Assembly (NCBI RefSeq): GCF_900292075.1
Contig: NZ_OLMV01000004.1
Coordinates: forward strand, 124,001 to 188,000
DNA: 64,000 nt
DNA from: Microbacterium timonense
GTDB taxonomy: Bacteria > Actinomycetota > Actinomycetes > Actinomycetales > Microbacteriaceae
Reading direction: 5' to 3'
Position numbers and translations under genes: made by a program. How positions within the stretch are numbered: position 1 is the stretch's first letter; every line of letters begins with the position of its first letter. The notes beneath the pieces are model-generated. The model made no database searches and had not been told where the DNA came from. It worked only from the letters and a program-made list of their open reading frames with translations. Below are positions 1 through 7,279 of the stretch, piece after piece.

Positions 1-1
1 G

Positions 2-1933
2 TTCAAGCGCGACACGGACTACGTCGTGATGAACGACGAGGTCATGATCGTCGACGAGCACACCGGGCGCATCCTGGTCGGTCGGCGCTACAACGAGGGC
101 ATCCACCAGGCCATCGAGGCGAAGGAGGGCGTGCCGGTCAAGGCCGAGAACCAGACGCTCGCCACCGTCACGCTGCAGAACTACTTCCGCCTGTACGAGA
201 AGCTGGCGGGCATGACCGGTACGGCCGAGACCGAGGCCGCCGAGTTCATGTCGACGTACCAGCTCGGCGTGGTGCCGATCCCCACCAACAAGCCGATGAT
301 CCGCAAGGACCAGCCCGACCTCGTCTACAAGAACGAGGCGGCGAAGTTCGCGCAGGTCGTGGAGGACATCGCGCGGCGTCACGAGACCGGGCAGCCGGTG
401 CTCGTCGGCACGGTGAGCGTGGAGAAGAGCGAATACCTCTCGCGACTGCTCGCCAAGAAGGGCATCAAGCACGAGGTCCTCAACGCCAAGAACCACGCTC
501 GCGAGGCCGAGATCGTCGCCCGCGCGGGACGGCTGGGTGCGGTGACCGTCGCGACCAACATGGCCGGCCGTGGCACCGACATCATGCTCGGCGGCAACGC
601 CGAGTTCCTGGCGGTGCAGGAGATGAAGGCCAAGGGGCTCGACCCGGTCGAGACACCCGAGGAGTACGAGGCCGAGTGGGATGCCGTGTACGAGGCGGTG
701 CGTGATCGCGTCGCCGAGGAGGGGGCGAAGGTCGTCGAGGCCGGCGGCCTCTACGTGCTCGGCACCGAGCGGCACGAATCGCGCCGCATCGACAACCAGC
801 TGCGCGGTCGCTCGGGGCGTCAGGGCGACCCCGGTGAGAGCCGCTTCTACCTCTCACTCACCGACGACCTCATGCGGCTGTTCCAGTCGGGGGCGGCCGA
901 GGCAATCATCGCCCGCACGAACTTCCCCGACGACGTGGCGATCGAGTCGGGCATGGTGACCCGTGCGATCAAGTCGGCGCAGAGTCAGGTCGAGGCGCGC
1001 AACGCCGAGATCCGCAAGAACGTGCTGAAGTACGACGACGTGCTCAACCGCCAGCGCGAGGCGATCTACTCCGACCGCCGGCACATCCTGCAGGGCGATG
1101 ACATCGCCGACCGCGTCCAGCACTTCATCGAGGATGCGATCAACGCCGTCATCGACGACCACACCGGGTCGGGCCACAGCGAGAACTGGGACTTCGATGC
1201 CCTCTGGACCGAGCTGAAGACGCTGTACCCGGTCGGTGTCACGATCGACGAGGTCGTGGCCGAGGCCGCCGGCCGCAAGGGCGGGATCACCGCGGAGGGC
1301 CTCAAGCGCGAGATCCTGTCGGACGCCCGCATCGCGTACCAGAAGCGCGAGGAATCGCTCGGCGAGGCCGCGACCCGCGAGCTCGAGCGTCGTGTCGTGC
1401 TGCAGGTGCTCGACCGCCGGTGGCGCGACCACCTCTACGAGATGGACTACCTCAAGGACGGCATCGGCCTGCGGGCCATGGCCCAGCGCGACCCGCTCAT
1501 CGAGTACCAGCGCGAGGGGTACCAGATGTTCCAGGCGATGATGGGGCAGATCAAGGAGGAGTCGGTCGGCTACCTCTACAACCTCGAGGTCGAAGTGCGT
1601 CGTCAGGGCGAGGCCGGAGCAGAGCAGGTCACGCAGGTCGAGGCGAAGGGGCTCGGCGCCCAGCCCGTCGAGGGTCAGCGCCTGCAGTACTCGGCATCCA
1701 ACGATGCCGGCGAGGTCGAGGTGCGCAACGACCGGGGTCAGGTGCAGCAGGCGGCGACGTCGCGGCTGCGTCAGGCGGCGGCCGCTGCCGCCGCGACCCC
1801 AGCGCCGCAGCAGGCCCCCGCAGCCGAGCCGCAGCGCGGTGCCTTCGGCCAGCGGACGGATGCCGCCGGCCCGGCGCCGCAGCAGGCCCCGCTCAACCGC
1901 GCTCAGCGCCGCGCCGCCGACAAGCGCAAGTAG
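2..1933 (+). CDS. secA: Preprotein translocase ATPase SecA (5' truncated by window edge)
   Basis: SecA is the cytosolic motor that pushes unfolded preproteins through SecYEG using ATP. The frame is open from base 2, so the N-terminal part lies outside the window; 643 residues are visible. Seen: [11 protein letters not shown] (visible residues about 183-193) and [17 protein letters not shown] (about 265), the helicase motifs of the second nucleotide-binding fold, then [12 protein letters not shown] (about 339) of the helical scaffold. The last 90 residues are an Ala/Gln/Pro-rich tail ending [13 protein letters not shown]. The Cys-rich SecB-binding zinc motif of proteobacterial SecA is absent, as expected for an actinobacterial housekeeping SecA1. 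Confidence 0.97.
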   Translation, partial: FKRDTDYVVMNDEVMIVDEHTGRILVGRRYNEGIHQAIEAKEGVPVKAENQTLATVTLQNYFRLYEKLAGMTGTAETEAAEFMSTYQLGVVPIPTNKPMIRKDQPDLVYKNEAAKFAQVVEDIARRHETGQPVLVGTVSVEKSEYLSRLLAKKGIKHEVLNAKNHAREAEIVARAGRLGAVTVATNMAGRGTDIMLGGNAEFLAVQEMKAKGLDPVETPEEYEAEWDAVYEAVRDRVAEEGAKVVEAGGLYVLGTERHESRRIDNQLRGRSGRQGDPGESRFYLSLTDDLMRLFQSGAAEAIIARTNFPDDVAIESGMVTRAIKSAQSQVEARNAEIRKNVLKYDDVLNRQREAIYSDRRHILQGDDIADRVQHFIEDAINAVIDDHTGSGHSENWDFDALWTELKTLYPVGVTIDEVVAEAAGRKGGITAEGLKREILSDARIAYQKREESLGEAATRELERRVVLQVLDRRWRDHLYEMDYLKDGIGLRAMAQRDPLIEYQREGYQMFQAMMGQIKEESVGYLYNLEVEVRRQGEAGAEQVTQVEAKGLGAQPVEGQRLQYSASNDAGEVEVRNDRGQVQQAATSRLRQAAAAAAATPAPQQAPAAEPQRGAFGQRTDAAGPAPQQAPLNRAQRRAADKRK

Positions 1934-1980
1934 TCAGGTCCCGGGCCACCGGCGGTCGATTGGCCGCCGGGGCTCGCGGA

Positions 1981-1986
1981 TATCCT
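1981..1986 (+). promoter_or_regulatory. -10 box TATCCT, leaderless alaA-like gene
   Basis: The hexamer begins 12 bases before the ATG at 1993, which places the start codon at the predicted +1. Confidence 0.6.
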
Positions 1987-1992
1987 GAAGCG

Positions 1993-3219
1993 ATGAGTCC
2001 ACTGCGCCCCCTCGATCAGTCGAGCAAACTCCAGAACGTTCTCTACGAGATCCGCGGGGCAGCACTGGCCGAGGCCGACCGGCTGGAGGACGAGGGACAC
2101 ACGATCCTCAAGCTGAACACCGGGAATCCCGCGGTCTTCGGCTTCGAGGCCCCGTTCCAGATCGTGCGCGACATGATCGAGGCGGTGCCCCACGCGCATG
2201 GGTACAGCGACAGCAAGGGCATCATGTCGGCGCGGCGTGCCGTCGTCTCGCGGTACGAGCAGGTTCCCGGATTCCCGCAGTTCGATCCGGACGACGTCTA
2301 CCTCGGCAACGGTGTGTCCGAGCTCATCACGATGACGATGCAGGCCCTGCTCGACGAGGGTGACGAGGTCCTGATCCCCGCGCCGGACTATCCGCTCTGG
2401 ACGGCCATGACGAGCCTCGCCGGCGGTACCCCGGTGCATTACCGGTGCGACCCCGACGACGGCTGGCAGCCCGACCTCGACGACATCCGGGCGAAGGTCA
2501 CGCCGCGAACCAAGGCGATCGTCGTCATCAACCCGAACAACCCCACCGGGGCGGTCTACTCGCGGTCCGTGCTGGAGGGCATCGTCGAGATCGCCCGCGA
2601 GAACTCGCTGCTGCTGCTCTCGGACGAGATCTACGACCGGATCCTCTACGACGACGCCCAGCACATCCCGCTGGCCACCCTCGCGCCCGACATGCTGTGC
2701 CTCACGTTCAACGGCCTGTCCAAGACCTATCGCGTCGCCGGGTACCGGTCTGGTTGGCTCGTGATCACCGGACCGAAGAAGCATGCGGCGGGCTTCCTCG
2801 AAGGCATCCAGCTCCTTGCGTCCACCCGACTGTGCCCGAACGTCCCGGCACAGCACGCGGTCCAGGCCGCCCTGTCGGGGGTGCAGTCGATCGACGCGCT
2901 GATCGCCCCAGACGGGCGTCTCCACGAGCAGCGGGATGCGGCGTGGGAAGGGCTCGAGCGCATTCCCGGTGTGACGTGCCACAAGCCGCAGGGTGCGCTG
3001 TACGCGTTCCCGCGACTGGATCCCGAGGTCTACGAGATCCGCGACGACGCCAAGCTGGTGTACGACTTCCTGGTGGCCGAGCACGTCCTGCTGGTACAGG
3101 GGACGGGCTTCAACTGGCCGACCCCCGACCACGTGCGCATCGTCACGCTCCCCGAGGCCCGGGTGCTCTCGGAGGCCGTCGAACGGCTGGGTAACTTCCT
3201 GTCGTCGTACAAGCAGTGA
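1993..3219 (+). CDS. alaA: Pyridoxal-phosphate aminotransferase, AlaA-like
   Basis: A fold-type I class I/II aminotransferase of 408 residues, close to the usual length. It most resembles the AlaA group, which makes alanine from pyruvate and glutamate. Seen: the NPNNPTGAVY segment, DEIYDR, and the cofactor-binding lysine in GLSKTYRVAGYRSGW (Lys244 by position), followed by the phosphate-binding Arg. The start is ATG 1993 because the conserved N-terminus begins there and a TATCCT box lies exactly 12 bases upstream; the frame stays open through the secA tail, but that extension is spurious. It stands alone 59 bases after secA. The exact amino-acid substrate is inferred, and aspartate transamination cannot be excluded. 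Confidence 0.9.
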   Translation: MSPLRPLDQSSKLQNVLYEIRGAALAEADRLEDEGHTILKLNTGNPAVFGFEAPFQIVRDMIEAVPHAHGYSDSKGIMSARRAVVSRYEQVPGFPQFDPDDVYLGNGVSELITMTMQALLDEGDEVLIPAPDYPLWTAMTSLAGGTPVHYRCDPDDGWQPDLDDIRAKVTPRTKAIVVINPNNPTGAVYSRSVLEGIVEIARENSLLLLSDEIYDRILYDDAQHIPLATLAPDMLCLTFNGLSKTYRVAGYRSGWLVITGPKKHAAGFLEGIQLLASTRLCPNVPAQHAVQAALSGVQSIDALIAPDGRLHEQRDAAWEGLERIPGVTCHKPQGALYAFPRLDPEVYEIRDDAKLVYDFLVAEHVLLVQGTGFNWPTPDHVRIVTLPEARVLSEAVERLGNFLSSYKQ

Positions 3220-3255
3220 GCCGAAGCGTGCCGTAGGCCGCGGCATCCGTCAAGG

Positions 3256-3269
3256 GCCTGCCGGCAGGC
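3256..3269. terminator. 14-bp palindrome after alaA-like gene
   Basis: GCCTGCCGGCAGGC is a perfect palindrome 36 bases past the aminotransferase stop. It could act as a hairpin terminator, but there is no T-tract and it also lies just upstream of the next promoter. Confidence 0.3.
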
Positions 3270-3282
3270 GGGCGGCCGGTCG

Positions 3283-3288
3283 TAGCCT
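3283..3288 (+). promoter_or_regulatory. -10 box TAGCCT, leaderless start at 3295
   Basis: The hexamer starts 12 bases before ATG 3295 and supports that start for the small hypothetical gene. Confidence 0.55.
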
Positions 3289-3294
3289 CGCGGC

Positions 3295-3651
3295 ATGTCC
3301 ATCGAACTGAACCAGCCGGCGCTGCGCCATGCGCGAGCGCTCATTCGGGACGGCAAGGTCGTGCGCGATGAACGCGACGATTGGTCCGAAGCCGCCCCCA
3401 CCGCCGCGGAGGAGAACGAGTTCATCGAGCGAGAAGGATGGACCGAGTACTCCCACTGGCACCTGGGCGTCGACCGCCGCGAGAACGACGAGACCAAGCA
3501 GGCGTACTCGTTCCCGGTCGGTGACTTCAAGAAGATCCACCGGTCCGGCGTGATCTCGGCCGAGAGCCGGGCAGGCCAGTACGACCATTACGAGATCCGC
3601 GATGCGCTGCGTTCGCTCCTGGAGCTCATCGACAAGGATGCCGGAGACTGA
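3295..3651 (+). CDS. Conserved hypothetical protein, 118 aa
   Basis: A soluble acidic protein of 118 residues with no signal peptide or membrane segment. It has a compact pattern: an N-terminal helix (NQPALRHARALIRDGKVVRDERDDW), a central EGWTEYSHWHLGVDRR stretch rich in aromatics and His, then YSFPVGDFKKIHRSGV and a C-terminal helix. I recognise it as a widespread actinobacterial hypothetical but know no function for it. It is flanked by an aminotransferase upstream and a convergent Rv3235-family gene downstream, and is probably transcribed alone from its own leaderless promoter. Confidence 0.8.
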   Translation: MSIELNQPALRHARALIRDGKVVRDERDDWSEAAPTAAEENEFIEREGWTEYSHWHLGVDRRENDETKQAYSFPVGDFKKIHRSGVISAESRAGQYDHYEIRDALRSLLELIDKDAGD

Positions 3652-3713
3652 CGCGAGGCGGCGACACGGCCGGCATCGACCCGTCGCCCTGCCCCCGGGG
3701 CGGGGTCGGCCGG

Positions 3714-4145
3714 CTACAGCAGGGCGAGCGACGTCGCGCGCCAGCGGCGGTCCATGCCCTCCAAGCGCACCGCCAACGCGCGTGTGCGTGCAGGACCGCG
3801 CACGACGACGACGGCCTCGACGATCCCGTCGGCCGGCGAGGACTCGTGCACGGACAGGATGGCGTGCACGGGCCGCCGAGCGGCGACACCGCGTGCGCTG
3901 CGGGCGCGCGCGGCGAGGTTGGCACGGGTGACGAGTCGGCGATACGCGTCCTCGGTGAGCCAGCGCGCCAGCTGGTCCACCTCTCGCACGCCCGCGAAGA
4001 CCTCGAGCACGCCCACGGTGAGGTTCCGGAGGAACGGCTCGGGGGCGGGCAGCGCGGTGGACGAGGTGCGCTGCGGGGCGAAGAAGTCGGCCAGATCCGC
4101 GGAGCGGGATCCGGGGGAGACGCGGGCCGTGCCCGCGGGCGTCAT
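3714..4145 (-). CDS. Rv3235 family protein
   Basis: A small Ala/Arg/Pro-rich protein (143 residues from ATG 4145). The order of a variable N-terminus, then LTVGVLEVFAGVREVDQLARWLTEDAYRRLVTRANLAARA and a C-terminal beta-rich part with VRGPARTRALAVRLEGMDRRWR, matches the actinobacterial Rv3235 family, which lies near secA in mycobacteria as it does here. Its function is unknown. An alternative ATG exists at 4151, but the TAGGCT box whose first base is 4160 on this strand predicts transcription starting at 4148, which favours 4145 with a 3-base leader. It is convergent with the preceding hypothetical gene. Confidence 0.8.
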   Translation of the reverse strand: MTPAGTARVSPGSRSADLADFFAPQRTSSTALPAPEPFLRNLTVGVLEVFAGVREVDQLARWLTEDAYRRLVTRANLAARARSARGVAARRPVHAILSVHESSPADGIVEAVVVVRGPARTRALAVRLEGMDRRWRATSLALL

Positions 4146-4252
4146 TGCCATGGGAGCCTATCTCGACGTGGGGGATTCTCGTCTGCATCAGGGATTGTCT
4201 TCCGGACAGTACAGCACACGGCGAACTCCCAGGAAACTACGGATTCGTGAAT

Positions 4253-4261
4253 TGTGGATAA
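4253..4261 (+). promoter_or_regulatory. Perfect DnaA box (TGTGGATAA)
   Basis: TGTGGATAA is the exact complement of the consensus TTATCCACA. It sits in the 156-base gap between the Rv3235-family gene and the next plus-strand gene, about 40 bases ahead of that promoter. Confidence 0.5.
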
Positions 4262-4289
4262 CTCGGGGGACGCTGTCCGCCGTGTGCCC

Positions 4290-4295
4290 TACTCT
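4290..4295 (+). promoter_or_regulatory. -10 box TACTCT, leaderless GTG at 4302
   Basis: Exact 12-base spacing to GTG 4302; this decides the start over the farther upstream ATG at 4254. Confidence 0.55.
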
Positions 4296-4301
4296 CACAG
4301 C

Positions 4302-4910
4302 GTGCGTTGGGACCGCTTCTTCGATGACCTCGAAGACCAGCTCGCCTCCGAGTGGGAGGCCGAACGCGCCGCGCTGGACACGGAGGCGGAGCGGCTGCGG
4401 CTGTCACGGGTGACGCTGGCCGAGCGGCTCGCGCTCCTCTGTTCGCGCGACACCGGGCCGGCCACGGTGGCGTCCTTCGACCTCACGGACGGGACATCCC
4501 TGCGGGCGACGGTGACCGGCCTCGGTGCGGACTGGGTGGCGCTGGCTCCCGCGGAAGGATCGGCCGCCGCAGTGATCGCCCCGCTCGCGGCCATCACGAC
4601 GGTCGGCATGCCTCACGCCGACCTGTTGCGGACGGCGCGGCCGGCGCCACCGCGATCTGCGCTGGCGGATCGGCTCACCTTCGGTTTCGTGCTGCGCGAC
4701 CTGGTGCGCCGGCGTGCGCCGGTGGCGGTGCACCTCGTGTCGGGTCGTGTGCTCACCGGCACGATCGATCGCGCCGGGGCCGACCACCTCGACCTCGCTC
4801 TGCACGAGCCGGGCTCACCTCGCCGCGCCCATGCCGTCTCCGGCTATCGTCTGGTGCCGTTCGCGGCGGTGTCGTGGATCCGCGCCGACGACGTCCCGAC
4901 GCTGACCTGA
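4302..4910 (+). CDS. Conserved hypothetical protein, 202 aa
   Basis: The protein begins VRWDRFFDDLEDQLASEWEAERAALDTEAERLRLSR, an N-terminal helix likely to form a coiled coil. Two similar beta-rich modules follow: ATVASFDLTDGTSLRATVTGLGADWVALA (about residues 55-85) and APVAVHLVSGRVLTGTIDRAGADHLDLAL (about 145-175). Their spacing resembles duplicated SH3- or Sm-like barrels. I recognise it only as an actinobacterial hypothetical next to the Rv3235 gene. No signal peptide or membrane segment is visible. The predicted +1 coincides with GTG 4302; the ATG at 4254 would lie upstream of transcription start. Confidence 0.75.
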   Translation: MRWDRFFDDLEDQLASEWEAERAALDTEAERLRLSRVTLAERLALLCSRDTGPATVASFDLTDGTSLRATVTGLGADWVALAPAEGSAAAVIAPLAAITTVGMPHADLLRTARPAPPRSALADRLTFGFVLRDLVRRRAPVAVHLVSGRVLTGTIDRAGADHLDLALHEPGSPRRAHAVSGYRLVPFAAVSWIRADDVPTLT

Positions 4911-4954
4911 CGCACCCGGTGCTGCCGACCCGCCCGAAGGGCGTCGCGGTCGTC

Positions 4955-5236
4955 CTAGTCGGGGTTGCGTACGATGCCGCTGCCCCAGAGCTCGGGAAAG
5001 CTCGCCGTCTGCGACTGACGCCACAGCGCCATGCGCCGGGCCTCCTCAGCCTGATCGTCGAGGTACTCCCCGACGCTGGAGGCTTCGATCCTCCAGCGCG
5101 CCGGAGCGCCCACCCGCAGCCCGCGCAGCCGGCCCTCGAGCACCAGAGCCATCACCTCGTCCACCGAGACGCCGAGCACCTCGCCCACCTGAGCGGGGGC
5201 GAGCAGACGCACGTCGGACGTCGGGTCATCGGGCAT
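4955..5236 (-). CDS. Helix-turn-helix DNA-binding protein (excisionase/BldC-like)
   Basis: A 93-residue protein built around a winged MerR/excisionase-like helix-turn-helix: RLLAPAQVGEVLGVSVDEVMALVLEGRLRGLRVGAPARWRIEASSVGEYLDDQ. The tryptophan-arginine-isoleucine end of the recognition segment is typical of excisionase-family or BldC-like regulators. The start ATG 5236 is preceded at exact leaderless spacing by CATAAT. It is divergent from the SAF-domain gene, so it may regulate that pair, although this is only positional evidence. The C-terminal 30 residues (ARRMALWRQSQTASFPELWGS) are conserved-looking and not part of the HTH. Confidence 0.8.
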   Translation of the reverse strand: MPDDPTSDVRLLAPAQVGEVLGVSVDEVMALVLEGRLRGLRVGAPARWRIEASSVGEYLDDQAEEARRMALWRQSQTASFPELWGSGIVRNPD

Positions 5237-5242
5237 GCCCCC

Positions 5243-5248
5243 ATTATG
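5243..5248 (-). promoter_or_regulatory. -10 box CATAAT for HTH gene
   Basis: On the minus strand CATAAT runs from 5248 to 5243, 12 bases ahead of the ATG at 5236. Confidence 0.55.
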
Positions 5249-5286
5249 GACCCGGCCTTCCGGGGTGGGTCCGGGGCGCACCGCCC

Positions 5287-5295
5287 TGTGGATAA
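5287..5295 (+). promoter_or_regulatory. Perfect DnaA box (TGTGGATAA)
   Basis: A second exact match, placed between the divergent HTH and SAF genes, 40 bases before the SAF start. Confidence 0.5.
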
Positions 5296-5334
5296 CGGCC
5301 GACGCGGTGCGGCCGAGTCGGCGACCATGGACGC

Positions 5335-5967
5335 ATGACCGGAGTCAACGATCCCGTTCGCAATCCGCGTCGCGCCTTCTGGGGTGACGCGCGCTTCTTC
5401 CTCGGTGTCCTCCTCGTCGTGGCCTCGGTCGTCGGGGTGTGGCTGGTCGTGAGCGCCGCTCGACAGACCGTCCCCGTGTACGCGGCGGCCCACACGATCG
5501 TTCCCGGAGAGGCCATCGCCGCCGGCGATCTCAAAGTCGTCGAGGTCGCGCTGGGGCCGCTGTCGGGCACGTACCTCTCCGCCGACGGCCTGGAGGAGGC
5601 AGCAGTGGCCACCCGCACCATCGAGGCGGGCGAGCTTGTCCCGGCGGCAGCGGTGGGCGAGGCGGATGCGGCACGCACCACGAGCGTGGTGGTGCGCAGC
5701 GCGGTCGATGTGCCCGCATCCGTCGATGCCGGCACCGTGGTCGAAGTGTGGGCGGCGCCGCTGCGGGAGCCCGGCGCCTATGACGAGCCACGCGTGCTCG
5801 TCGCCGACGCGACCGTGGTGTCGGTCACCCGGGACGAATCCATGATCGGGGGCGGAGCGGCAGCTCTGGAGCTGGTGATCCCGCGCGCCGACGTGTCGGC
5901 GACCCTCGCGGCGATGGCGGATCAGTCGGCGCTCTCGATCGTGCCGTCGACGGGAGCCGGATCGTGA
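5335..5967 (+). CDS. SAF domain protein (CpaB/RcpC-like)
   Basis: A 210-residue protein with one N-terminal membrane segment (about residues 18-42, FFLGVLLVVASVVGVWLVV) followed by an SAF domain (about 47-110: YAAAHTIVPGEAIAAGDLKVVEVALG...AVATRTIEAGELVPAAAVG) and a further beta domain. This is the architecture of CpaB/RcpC Flp-pilus assembly proteins, which face outward. The next gene overlaps its stop by four bases (GTGA) and encodes a CpaE/ParA-like protein, yet no pilin, secretin or TadA gene is near. The pair may therefore belong to a pilus locus elsewhere or have a pilus-independent job. Confidence 0.8.
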   Translation: MTGVNDPVRNPRRAFWGDARFFLGVLLVVASVVGVWLVVSAARQTVPVYAAAHTIVPGEAIAAGDLKVVEVALGPLSGTYLSADGLEEAAVATRTIEAGELVPAAAVGEADAARTTSVVVRSAVDVPASVDAGTVVEVWAAPLREPGAYDEPRVLVADATVVSVTRDESMIGGGAAALELVIPRADVSATLAAMADQSALSIVPSTGAGS

Positions 5968-7256
5968 AGATCGTCGTCGCCGTCGACGACGCGGGGCTGC
6001 TCGTCGACGGCCTTCGTCGTGAGGGCATCGATGTGATCGCCCAGTCGGCCGCCGACGCGCCGGCGCTCGCTGCCGCCGACGGGATGCTGGGGGCCGATGC
6101 CGAGGCGTTGCTCGGCGCGCTGGCCGAGGCGGATGCCCTCGTGATCGAGGTGTCGCGGACGACGATGTCACCTGCCGTCGTGGCCCTGTGCGATCGCGCC
6201 GGCACGCGTGTGGTGCCTCTGGTCGACGACGCGGCGGGGGAGAGGCTGGCCGCCGCGTGCGGGCTGGAGAAGCCGCTGCAGCGATCGACCGATCCTTGGC
6301 GCATCGCCGACGCGCTGATGGAGGGTCCGGTGGCGCCGAACTCGCACGCCACGCCCCGACCACAGCCACGGCTCATCACCGTCTGGGGTCCTGCCGGAGC
6401 CCCTGGGCGGTCCACGGTCGCCACCGAGCTGGCGGTGGAGCTCGCGCGCGGCGGCCGGCACGTCGCGCTCGTCGACGCCGACACCCACGCGCCCTCTCTC
6501 GCCCTCACCCTGGGGCTCGCCGACGAGGGACCGGGTTTCGCCGCTGCGTGCCGACAGGCGGAGCTCGGCGGCCTCGACGGGCGGGAGCTCAGCCGCATCG
6601 CCCTGTCGCTGGGAGGCTCCGGCGTGGACGTGCTCACCGGGATCAACCGTCCGTCCCGGTGGCCGGAGCTCAGCGAACGCCGCGTCGGCATGGCGCTCGC
6701 GGCCTGCCGCGAGTGGGCCGACTACACGGTCACCGACGTGTCGTCGTCGCTCGAGCGCGACGAGGAGATCGTCAGCGACCTCGAGGGTCCTCGCCGCAAT
6801 GCCGCCACGCTGGCGGCACTGCAGGCGGCAGATCTGGTGGTCGCGGTCCTCGCGGCCGACCCCGTCGGAGTCGCGCGCTTCCTCCGCGGGCACGCGGAGC
6901 TGCGCGCGACGATCGGCACGACGCCGATCGCCGTGATCGCGAACCGGCTGCGTCCCGGAACGCTCGGAATCGACGCCCGTGGCCAAGTCCGCCGAACCCT
7001 GGACCGCTTCGGAGGTATCGAGGACGTCTGGTTCCTCCCGCAGGACCCGCGATCGGCGGATGCCGCGATCCTGGCAGGGCAGCCCATCGCCCAAGTCGCC
7101 CCGCGGTCCCCGCTGACCCTCGCGATCCGCCGTTTCGTGGGGGAGGCCGTCGTGCCGGCCCCCGAACGGGGGCGGGAGCAGGAAAGAGGTCGAGCGCGCA
7201 GAGCCGGCCGCCGGCGTGTGGCCCCGGCGGACCGGGTCGGCGCACCGGTGGGCTGA
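5964..7256 (+). CDS. ParA/CpaE-like P-loop protein with degenerate Walker A
   Basis: A 430-residue protein with an N-terminal receiver-like region (about 1-125, as in CpaE/TadZ) and a ParA/MinD-like domain from about 135. The fold is shown by LITVWGPAGAPGRSTVATELAV, HVALVDADTHAPSLALTLGL, YTVTDVSSSLE and TPIAVIANRLRPG. The phosphate loop reads GPAGAPGRST: the signature lysine of KGG is absent and the invariant GK[ST] lysine is arginine, so normal ATP hydrolysis is doubtful. The C-terminus is Arg-rich and basic. GTG 5964 overlaps the SAF gene stop, so the two are [15 protein letters not shown] coupled. A role in positioning or localisation is inferred from family only. Confidence 0.8.
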   Translation: MKIVVAVDDAGLLVDGLRREGIDVIAQSAADAPALAAADGMLGADAEALLGALAEADALVIEVSRTTMSPAVVALCDRAGTRVVPLVDDAAGERLAAACGLEKPLQRSTDPWRIADALMEGPVAPNSHATPRPQPRLITVWGPAGAPGRSTVATELAVELARGGRHVALVDADTHAPSLALTLGLADEGPGFAAACRQAELGGLDGRELSRIALSLGGSGVDVLTGINRPSRWPELSERRVGMALAACREWADYTVTDVSSSLERDEEIVSDLEGPRRNAATLAALQAADLVVAVLAADPVGVARFLRGHAELRATIGTTPIAVIANRLRPGTLGIDARGQVRRTLDRFGGIEDVWFLPQDPRSADAAILAGQPIAQVAPRSPLTLAIRRFVGEAVVPAPERGREQERGRARRAGRRRVAPADRVGAPVG

Positions 7257-7267
7257 CCACGGCCATC

Positions 7268-7273
7268 TAGGCT
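7268..7273 (+). promoter_or_regulatory. -10 box TAGGCT, leaderless pdtaS
   Basis: Exact 12-base spacing to GTG 7280, in the 23-base gap after the ParA-like gene. Confidence 0.55.
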
Positions 7274-7279
7274 AGGTGC

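Noticed and set aside
4253..5295. Chromosomal origin suggested by DnaA boxes
   Set aside because: Only two boxes, no AT-rich unwinding region, and no dnaA, dnaN or gyrB nearby.
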